Shown one piece after another: positions 1 to 5,013 of a DNA stretch of 6,685 nucleotides. The notes below the pieces were generated by a model. That model worked only from the letters and a program-made list of their open reading frames with translations, was not told where the DNA came from and ran no database searches. Numbering within the stretch: position 1 is the first letter of the stretch; each line of letters begins with the position of its first letter. Source of the DNA: Prolixibacteraceae bacterium (lineage in GTDB: Bacteria > Bacteroidota > Bacteroidia > Bacteroidales > Prolixibacteraceae); assembly GCA_023229575.1 (NCBI GenBank), contig JALNYZ010000075.1, positions 1 through 6,685 of the forward strand, written 5' to 3'. The position numbers and the translations under genes were made by a program.

Positions 1-743
1 CGTTTTCAGAATACGAGGATGCCTGTCGTCTGCACGAACATACGATAAGCTTTTTCTCCACTGGCGACGATCTTCAGGAAGTATCTTTCGAAGGATATGA
101 TTTTTGTTGGATGTGTAATCCAAACAACCCCGACGGAAGGATGATTCATCGTTCCGAACTGCTTGCACTCATTGCGGCCAACCGTAAAACCTTGTTTATT
201 ATTGATCAGGCTTATGTTGCCTTTACCACCGAAGAGCTTCTTAAGCCCTCTGATGTAAAGAACAACCCCAACCTGATTATCATACAGTCAATCTCCAAGG
301 CATACAACATTCCCGGACTTCGTGTCGGATACATAATTGCCTCGCAGGAAATTACAGAACGTGTAAATAAATACCTTATTCCATGGTCAATTAATGTATT
401 TGCTATCGAAGCCAGCAAATATATATTGATACATCCGGCTCAGTTTACTTTGCCTGTACGCAAGTGGCAGCGCGAAACTGCCGAATTTATCTATCAGCTT
501 AACAAACTCGATGGTATAGAAGTATTACCTACTGCTACTACGTTCTTCCTTGTCCGGCTTAAGACAGGTGTAGCTGCCGATTTAAAGGAATGGTTATTGG
601 TTAACTATGGCATACTCATCCGCGATGCATCTAACTTCCGCGGACTTGATGAAACATACTTCCGTGTTTCCACGCAGACGGGAGACGAAAACATGCAATT
701 GGTAGAAGCTCTTCACGAGTGGCTCGACCTGCAAAATAAGTAA
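1..743 (+). CDS. cobD: Threonine-phosphate decarboxylase CobD-like PLP enzyme, 5' partial
   Basis: The frame is open from base 3 to the TAA at 741-743, giving 246 residues, and no start is visible. The ATG at 111 is internal, because convincing family sequence (FSEYEDACRLHEHT) precedes it. The fold-type I aminotransferase landmarks are all present: CNPNNPDGR just after base 111, the PLP-ring aspartate of IIDQAY at 204-206, the tyrosine at 213-215, the Schiff-base lysine of SISKAYNIPGLR at 297-299, and the carboxylate-binding arginine of YFRVS at 663-665. CobD decarboxylates L-threonine O-3-phosphate to aminopropanol phosphate for the cobalamin nucleotide loop; the enzyme is cytoplasmic. The ending IRDASNFRGLDETYFRVS resembles CobD more than its close relative histidinol-phosphate aminotransferase HisC, which remains the main alternative. 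About 90-110 N-terminal residues should lie outside the window. Other cobalamin genes, if present, would be upstream. Confidence 0.72.
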   Translation, partial: FSEYEDACRLHEHTISFFSTGDDLQEVSFEGYDFCWMCNPNNPDGRMIHRSELLALIAANRKTLFIIDQAYVAFTTEELLKPSDVKNNPNLIIIQSISKAYNIPGLRVGYIIASQEITERVNKYLIPWSINVFAIEASKYILIHPAQFTLPVRKWQRETAEFIYQLNKLDGIEVLPTATTFFLVRLKTGVAADLKEWLLVNYGILIRDASNFRGLDETYFRVSTQTGDENMQLVEALHEWLDLQNK

Positions 744-745
744 AC

Positions 746-784
746 AAAAAAGAGGCTGCATTCTATTGAATGCAGCCTCTTTTT
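746..784. terminator. Bidirectional intrinsic terminator
   Basis: A perfect 13-bp stem (AGAGGCTGCATTC at 751-763, complement at 768-780) closes a TATT loop. The right arm is followed by TTTT (781-784) for plus-strand transcripts. The left arm is flanked by five A (746-750), giving a U tract on the minus strand. It starts 3 nt after the cobD stop and lies 22 nt beyond the stop of the facing small gene, so it can end both converging transcripts. Confidence 0.93.
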
Positions 785-805
785 CCCTTGTACCCGGCAG
801 ACCGA

Positions 806-976
806 CTATTCCATTTTCTTGTTAAGGAAAATATGAAATAAAAATCCGGCAACAATAAGTCCTAAACCAAGCAATAAAGGAGAATTTGATGTAGCTCCAG
901 TGTACATGGAACCAATCAGTACAAGTACACCTATAAGGAGTACAATCACTCCCAGTGATTTAATTAATTCATTCAT
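806..976 (-). CDS. Small two-helix membrane protein, 56 aa, unknown function
   Basis: On the minus strand an ATG at 976-974 opens a 56-codon frame ending with TAG at 808-806. The product begins MNELIKSLGVIVLLIGVLVL and ends HIFLNKKME. Two hydrophobic stretches, about residues 7-23 and 34-51, are separated by a short polar loop (YTGATSNSPL). This predicts a helical hairpin in the inner membrane with a basic C-terminal tail. There is no signal peptidase site and no catalytic motif. Support for a real gene comes from the membrane-like composition, its fit between a terminator at its 3' end and an AT-rich promoter region at its 5' end, and the lack of any competing gene. It is below the length that many gene callers accept. 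It is divergent from plsC; no functional link is shown. I do not recognise a named family. Confidence 0.72.
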   Translation of the reverse strand: MNELIKSLGVIVLLIGVLVLIGSMYTGATSNSPLLLGLGLIVAGFLFHIFLNKKME

Positions 977-1112
977 GGGTATAGATTTTTATAATTATTT
1001 TCTTTCTAGGTGCAAATAAAGTAATAATATACTGATTCAAAAAATATTTTAGAATAAAAATACCAAAACCTTGAAAAATTGCGTTTATCTTTGGATTACT
1101 AAACTAAACACT
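977..1112. promoter_or_regulatory. Divergent promoter region, small membrane gene and plsC
   Basis: This 136-bp AT-rich gap separates two divergent genes. Plus strand: a perfect Bacteroidetes -7 box (TATCTTTG, 1086-1093) lies 19 nt before the plsC ATG, with no clear -33 TTTG at the usual distance. Minus strand: TTTATTTG (complement of 1013-1020, one mismatch to TAnnTTTG) has a TTTG (complement of 1038-1041) 17 nt upstream, slightly tighter than the usual 19-21. A 10-bp AT palindrome (AAAATATTTT, 1041-1050) sits between the two. The plus box is the more convincing one. Confidence 0.5.
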
Positions 1113-1850
1113 ATGAAGCGCATACTGTATATACTATACACATGGATTATTTTTGTGCCTGTGTTTCTTGTGCTAACTTTATTAACCGCACTTACAACAA
1201 TTGTTGGGTGTTTTTTGGGAGGAGAACGAATATTTGCCTATTGGCCGGGTAGAATATGGTCTTGGCTTACATGCCATTTAGCTTTGTGTCCTGTTAAGGT
1301 ACGCGGGCGAGAAAACATACCTTCCGGGCAATCCTGTATTTTTGTGTCCAATCACCAGGGAGCTTTCGATATCTTTCTGATTTATGGATTTCTGGGTGTT
1401 CCCTTTAAATGGGTTATGAAGTCTGGTATTAAAAAAATTCCTTTTGTTGGAGATGCTTGCCGGGCAGCAGGCTTTATTTTTGTAGAGAAAGCCACTCCAG
1501 GGGGAACGGCCAACATCATTCGAGAAGCAGAAAAATATCTTTCAAACGGTGTATCTATCGTAATTTTCCCTGAAGGATCCAGAACGTACAATGGGAAAAT
1601 GGTTCGCTTCCGCAAGGGAGCATTTCAGTTGGCGACAGACCTAAACATGCCCCTGGTTCCGATAACTCTTAATGGCCCGTATGAGGTGCTTCCCATAGGA
1701 AGTCTTAACCTGCGCAGGCATTCGCTGGAGATGATTATCCATCCTGCAGTTTCTCCTGCAGGAGCTGAGTCCAATCATAAAGGGTTGGAATTATTGGCCG
1801 AACAAACCAGGCAGACTATTTCTGCAGAGCTATGGAATTGTTACCGTTAA
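1113..1850 (+). CDS. plsC: 1-acyl-sn-glycerol-3-phosphate acyltransferase (PlsC family)
   Basis: This 245-residue protein transfers a second acyl chain to lysophosphatidic acid, making phosphatidic acid for membrane lipids at the inner face of the cytoplasmic membrane. Residues 4-35 form a hydrophobic N-terminal anchor. The acyltransferase motifs occur in order: catalytic HX4D as H81-QGAF-D86, a lysine-rich block with IKKIPFVG around 106-113, FPEGSR at 152-157, and VPITLNG at 182-188. After GFIFV the usual arginine position is E-K. The start is the ATG at 1113. A TTG at 1071 would extend the frame by 14 residues, but it lies upstream of the -7 box at 1086-1093 and so ahead of any transcript from it. 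The gene converges with wzi across 9 bp. Acyltransferases of this fold vary in acceptor, for example ornithine-lipid OlsA, so the exact substrate is inferred. Confidence 0.9.
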   Translation: MKRILYILYTWIIFVPVFLVLTLLTALTTIVGCFLGGERIFAYWPGRIWSWLTCHLALCPVKVRGRENIPSGQSCIFVSNHQGAFDIFLIYGFLGVPFKWVMKSGIKKIPFVGDACRAAGFIFVEKATPGGTANIIREAEKYLSNGVSIVIFPEGSRTYNGKMVRFRKGAFQLATDLNMPLVPITLNGPYEVLPIGSLNLRRHSLEMIIHPAVSPAGAESNHKGLELLAEQTRQTISAELWNCYR

Positions 1851-1859
1851 TTACCTATT

Positions 1860-3341
1860 TTACCAGGCTTTGAGTAACCCGGTTTTAGTAATCCTAAGAC
1901 TTACTCCCAGACTTCTGCCAAACAATTCGCGACCATCAGCAGCCACTGTACCGGAAAACTTCCACCCATTCAGTTGCGGATGTCTGTAAGTAATATCCAG
2001 CAAGCCGGAAACGCCTCTTTTAATATCGCGGAAAGGCTGACTGTGCGATCCGTACGTATTCATCACCGTACCAAGCAAACGATATTCAACCTGATCCGAA
2101 AGTGCCCCCGCTAATCCCAGATGCCAGTCGCTTACCCTGCTGTTGGGAAATCCAAGTGTACCATTATTATTGTATTCGGGCGATGGAATCAATGGCGAAC
2201 CCAAGCCCCTGTTAAAGTAAGAAACTCCAGTCGTATACTCTCCGTTATTATAATAACTATCATTTCCACCACCCCGGCCGGGATGCGCTTCGTGATCAAA
2301 TTCAAGAAAATGGAATTGTCCGCTTTGATTGCGCGTCACCACATGCTCCACTACCACCTTTCTAAGCAAAGAAAACGAAGGCAAATCAATCTGAATGCCC
2401 CACAATCCATCTGTGCCATTGGCAAGTTCCATGCCCGATTTATCCTCAAAATATTTTTGATGGTATCCCTTCAACGACCAACCTTTTCCTTTGTAAGCAA
2501 TCTCCATATCATACGACCCGAAATGATTTCCCAGCACATTAATCTTGTCAGACGCCGTTGCCCCTTCGCCCCCTTCGCTGCCTGCTATTACCCGTAAAAA
2601 ATCACCGAAAGACTGAGGTTGCTTTCCAATGCGTGGGTTGTTGGACTCGCCTCCCCACTGTACCCTGTGCTGAATGCCCACGGTAGCCGAAAAAGGAAAA
2701 CTGCCCCGGCTGTCTTGTATCCGAAAGTAGCCCGACTTATGATGCCACAACACATTCTGTACATAGGTAACTCCTTTTCGTATATACTGATCCAGGTAAT
2801 CCGTGTCAAAAGAACGTCCCACAGCAAAATCCCCCTTTATCTGCAGCCATCCCCTGGTATACGGCATCACCGTAAAAACAGGCATGCTCAAATTTATTTC
2901 AGGAATGGGCCGCGCGTTCGTGGAAAGGACCATATCTCCCGAGCTCAGCTCCCTATCCCATAAAGATGTATAGTTTTCTTTGCTACCCGCAGTAAGCTGT
3001 AAGCTTTTATAAGAAATTCCGGCATATAATTCCTGAACAAGAACAGAGCGGTAACGTGGTTCGATGGCAGCCATACTTACACCAGCCTGCCACCGCCAAC
3101 TGTTACCCAGTCCCCTTTCGTGCTTAACTCCTGCCAGAAGATAACCATTACCCGCTTCCAAAGGAACGAGCCCATATCGGTTGCTTGCCATCCAGAAAGG
3201 AGTATACGTACCACTAGCTATCGAACTAAATGCTTCTGCCTCCCAGGTAGTACTATCAGATCCCGTTACGTTTTGAGCTTGTAACTCTGCCGTAAAGAAA
3301 AAAGCAGCCGCGATGGTTGCCAATAAACCATATAATTTCAT
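1860..3341 (-). CDS. wzi: Wzi-family capsule assembly outer-membrane protein
   Basis: The 493-residue product belongs to the Wzi family, outer-membrane beta-barrels that bind exported polysaccharide and help anchor capsule at the cell surface. Start choice: the ATG at 3341-3339 gives a clean signal peptide (MK, hydrophobic residues 4-18, cleavage probably after LQA at 22). An in-frame ATG at 3383 lies upstream of the likely transcription start and would place 14 polar residues ahead of the signal. The body alternates polar and aromatic residues as barrel strands do. Blocks I associate with the family include the ASNRYGLVPLEAGNG region near the N-terminus, a QELYAGISYKSLQLTAGSKE stretch, YFEDKSG and HFLEFDHEAHPGRGGGNDSYYNN. 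The chain ends in an aromatic residue (LLKAW), as expected for BAM-dependent barrels. The gene points away from the polysaccharide operon that starts at 3880 but very probably serves it or a related capsule. Confidence 0.9.
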   Translation of the reverse strand: MKLYGLLATIAAAFFFTAELQAQNVTGSDSTTWEAEAFSSIASGTYTPFWMASNRYGLVPLEAGNGYLLAGVKHERGLGNSWRWQAGVSMAAIEPRYRSVLVQELYAGISYKSLQLTAGSKENYTSLWDRELSSGDMVLSTNARPIPEINLSMPVFTVMPYTRGWLQIKGDFAVGRSFDTDYLDQYIRKGVTYVQNVLWHHKSGYFRIQDSRGSFPFSATVGIQHRVQWGGESNNPRIGKQPQSFGDFLRVIAGSEGGEGATASDKINVLGNHFGSYDMEIAYKGKGWSLKGYHQKYFEDKSGMELANGTDGLWGIQIDLPSFSLLRKVVVEHVVTRNQSGQFHFLEFDHEAHPGRGGGNDSYYNNGEYTTGVSYFNRGLGSPLIPSPEYNNNGTLGFPNSRVSDWHLGLAGALSDQVEYRLLGTVMNTYGSHSQPFRDIKRGVSGLLDITYRHPQLNGWKFSGTVAADGRELFGRSLGVSLRITKTGLLKAW

Positions 3342-3365
3342 CTTATTCTCAAATTTTATAACGCT

Positions 3366-3395
3366 CATCGCACAAAGATACATTTAATAATTAAA
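3366..3395 (-). promoter_or_regulatory. wzi promoter -7 box with overlapping palindrome
   Basis: On the minus strand TATCTTTG (complement of 3373-3380) matches TAnnTTTG exactly and is the same octamer as in front of plsC. Transcription would start near 3366-3368, leaving a leader of roughly 25 nt to the ATG at 3341. No TTTG stands at the normal -33 distance. A perfect 6-1-6 palindrome, TTTAAT-A-ATTAAA (3383-3395), abuts the -7 box in the core promoter spacer, where a bound repressor could block polymerase; that role is inference. Confidence 0.55.
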
Positions 3396-3439
3396 CAGAT
3401 GTCCCTTATTGTTAAAAAGGGCAATCTTAATCCAGAATG

Positions 3440-3485
3440 ATCCTTTTTGCACAAGTTAAAGGATATTAGCACTAATATACATCCT
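3440..3485. repeat. Two overlapping inverted repeats sharing an arm
   Basis: ATCCTTT (3440-3446) pairs with AAAGGAT (3458-3464) across an 11-nt loop. A second perfect palindrome, ATATTAG-CA-CTAATAT (3463-3478), starts inside that right arm. A further ATCCT (3481-3485) can pair with AGGAT (3460-3464) in place of the first arm. The structures cannot all form at once. The sequence pairing is certain; any function as operator or attenuator is unproven. Confidence 0.45.
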
Positions 3486-3490
3486 ATTAA

Positions 3491-3518
3491 ATAACAATCG
3501 CTTCTAATTCATTGTTAT
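3491..3518. repeat. 8-bp inverted repeat, possible operator
   Basis: ATAACAAT (3491-3498) and ATTGTTAT (3511-3518) are perfect complements across 12 nt. The half-site centres are 20 bp apart, about two helical turns, as for a dimeric DNA-binding protein. It lies about 110 bp upstream of the wzi -7 box and about 360 bp upstream of the capF-like start. Confidence 0.35.
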
Positions 3519-3661
3519 AAATGTAGATAGATTAAATAGTCCTCTTTCTTGGGAGTGACGTTCTCTTTGAGTGCCTTTTATTAATCTTTTTTCAAACTTA
3601 CAACTATCTGTGGATTTGTGATTTTTTTTAATAAACAGTGAACGCTACCTATTCTTTTCTA

Positions 3662-3681
3662 AACTTTTGTTCCCAAAAGTT
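3662..3681. repeat. 8-bp stem with TTCC loop
   Basis: AACTTTTG (3662-3669) and CAAAAGTT (3674-3681) pair perfectly around a TTCC tetraloop. There is no T tract after the right arm, so it is not a standard terminator. The left arm also resembles a -7 box (one mismatch to TAnnTTTG), so the dyad may overlap a plus-strand promoter. The stem is AT-rich and modest as an RNA hairpin. Confidence 0.35.
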
Positions 3682-3796
3682 AAAATTCAACCCTTTTTCT
3701 ACGTATTGATTTTGAAGGAATAGTAGCACCTTTTCAAACACGACGGTACATTATTGTATTGTAAACATTCCTTTCTTTATCAATGAAAGTCCATTT

Positions 3797-3825
3797 CAGT
3801 GGAACACCATATTCGTACTCCACTG
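3797..3825. repeat. 7-bp inverted repeat shortly before the capF-like start
   Basis: CAGTGGA (3797-3803) and TCCACTG (3819-3825) pair perfectly across a 15-nt loop and end 54 nt before the ATG at 3880. On the mRNA this would be a 5'-leader hairpin; as DNA it could be a protein-binding dyad. It is short enough that chance cannot be excluded. Confidence 0.3.
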
Positions 3826-3879
3826 TAGTTTTACTTATGCTCTTTACCTTATTAGTAATCAAGAAAAATACAAACAAGT

Positions 3880-5013
3880 ATGATTCGCGTCGGCATTACC
3901 GGACAATCCGGATTTATAGGTACAAACCTATATAACACGCTGGGGCTCTATCCCGGCGAATTTGAACGAATCCCTTTCCACGACGATTTCTTTCATGAAG
4001 ATATTGCGTTGCGAAAATTTGTAAAACAGTGCGATGTAATTATCCATCTGTCTGCTTTGAACCGACATTCTTATCCAAAGGTCTTATACGATACCAACAT
4101 GCGTCTTGTAAAACAGCTGATTTCTACCTTGGATGCCGAAAAGGTAACACCCTTTGTCCTTTTCGCCTCTTCCATTCAGGAAGAACGCGACAATGCTTTT
4201 GGTAAATCCAAACGTGACGGTCGCCTGATGCTGGAAGATTGGGCTGTACGCCGGGGAGCCTCTTTTTCAGGATTAATTCTTCCCAATGTATATGGTCCTT
4301 TTGCCAGACCATACAACAATTCCTTTGTTGCCACTTTCTCTTATCAGCTTACCCATGAAGAAATACCAGAAGTACATCAAGACAGCGATGTAAAGCTGGT
4401 ATATATAAGCAATCTTTGCGATCTTATTATTCAAAAGATACGTACACAGGCGCGAAAAGTAGTCCGCCTCGTTTCACGTTACGAAGTATCATGGGATTTT
4501 CAACACAAAGTATCCGAAATACTAAGCTTGTTTCAGCAATATAGAGAACTCTATCTAAAGCAAGGAATTATTCCGGAGATGAACGATAGGAACGACTACA
4601 ACCTTTTCAATACATTTCGCAGTTATATTGAATTGTCCTCCCATTTTCCTGTAAAACTGGATCAGCACCCCGATTTGCTGGGAATGCTTGTCGAAAACTC
4701 ACAAATGGGAGTAGGAGGTCAGCTTTCATTTTTCACCACCCTTCCCGGAGCGACTCGTGGTAACCATTATCATACCCGTTCCCTGAAGCGGCTAACAGTT
4801 ATTAAAGGAAAAGCTCTTGTCAGGATGCGTCAGGTAGGAACTGATGAAATCTTCGAATTCGAACTTGATGGCAACATTCCTTCCTATGTAGATATACCGA
4901 TATGGCATGTCCACAACCTGACAAACACAGGTGATGAGCCGTTGTACATCCAGCTTTGGAAAAACGAATTGTATCAAACCGACAACGAAGACACTTATTA
5001 TGAGCAGGTCTAG
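3880..5013 (+). CDS. CapF/WbjC-like SDR reductase-cupin protein with altered active sites
   Basis: This 377-residue protein has the two-domain build of CapF (WbjC/FnlB), which epimerises and reduces a UDP-4-keto-hexosamine in the UDP-N-acetyl-L-fucosamine pathway. Residues 1-250 are an extended SDR domain: nucleotide-binding GITGQSGFIG at 5-14, DVIIHLSALNRH at 52-63, FASSIQ at 95-100, LPNVYGPF at 134-141. Residues 255-377 are a cupin: GGQLSFFTTLPGATRGNHYH at 279-298, IPIWHVHNLTN at 339-349. Length and order match the family (S. aureus CapF is about 369 residues). Three expected residues differ: the SDR YxxxK motif reads F107-GKS-K111, the cupin motif 1 glutamate after HxH is K303, and the DxRG motif reads D265-LL-G268. 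Activity may be lost or changed. CapE and CapG partners are not in the window. The stop overlaps the next gene by 14 nt, implying translational coupling. Family assignment is firm; substrate is inferred. Confidence 0.85.
   Translation: MIRVGITGQSGFIGTNLYNTLGLYPGEFERIPFHDDFFHEDIALRKFVKQCDVIIHLSALNRHSYPKVLYDTNMRLVKQLISTLDAEKVTPFVLFASSIQEERDNAFGKSKRDGRLMLEDWAVRRGASFSGLILPNVYGPFARPYNNSFVATFSYQLTHEEIPEVHQDSDVKLVYISNLCDLIIQKIRTQARKVVRLVSRYEVSWDFQHKVSEILSLFQQYRELYLKQGIIPEMNDRNDYNLFNTFRSYIELSSHFPVKLDQHPDLLGMLVENSQMGVGGQLSFFTTLPGATRGNHYHTRSLKRLTVIKGKALVRMRQVGTDEIFEFELDGNIPSYVDIPIWHVHNLTNTGDEPLYIQLWKNELYQTDNEDTYYEQV

Larger units (their letters stand above)
3384..3879. promoter_or_regulatory. Gene-free, dyad-rich leader between wzi and the polysaccharide operon
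   Basis: About 500 bp without a convincing gene on either strand. It is markedly AT-rich and holds several short inverted repeats, listed separately. It must include the promoter of the plus-strand operon, but I find no full TAnnTTTG. Seven-of-eight matches occur at 3562-3569 (TCTCTTTG), 3611-3618 (TGGATTTG), 3662-3669 (AACTTTTG) and 3707-3714 (TGATTTTG), none with a TTTG at -33. I see no long inverted repeats of the kind that flank invertible capsule promoters in Bacteroides and no tRNA. A 50-codon frame at 3783-3935 is discussed under findings. Confidence 0.6.

Noticed and set aside
1862..1886. Possible plus-strand terminator for plsC inside the wzi 3' end (ACCAGG, 10-nt loop, CCCGGT, then TTT)
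   Set aside because: Only five of six base pairs form, the loop is large, the T run is short and the bases are constrained as wzi codons, so it cannot be told from chance.
2121..2597. 158-codon open frame on the plus strand opposite wzi, with other long antisense frames at 2619-2963 and a minus-strand one at 2588-2827
   Set aside because: They lie entirely within the wzi coding region in other frames, have no domain-like sequence, and their compositions look like mirrored barrel-strand codons. wzi itself is clearly coding.
3403..3421. CCCTT / AAGGG hairpin that looks like a weak terminator
   Set aside because: The stem is 5 bp with no U tract on the plus side, and neither neighbouring gene ends there.
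3711..3738. Inverted repeat TTTGAA (3711-3716) with TTCAAA (3733-3738)
   Set aside because: The arms are only 6 bp, fully within AT-biased sequence, and extension needs a 2-nt bulge; this is expected by chance.
3384..3879. Invertible (phase-variable) promoter or CRISPR/attachment-site structure
   Set aside because: I found only 7-8 bp inverted repeats close together, no long matching arms 100-200 bp apart, no recombinase gene in the window and no regularly spaced direct repeats.
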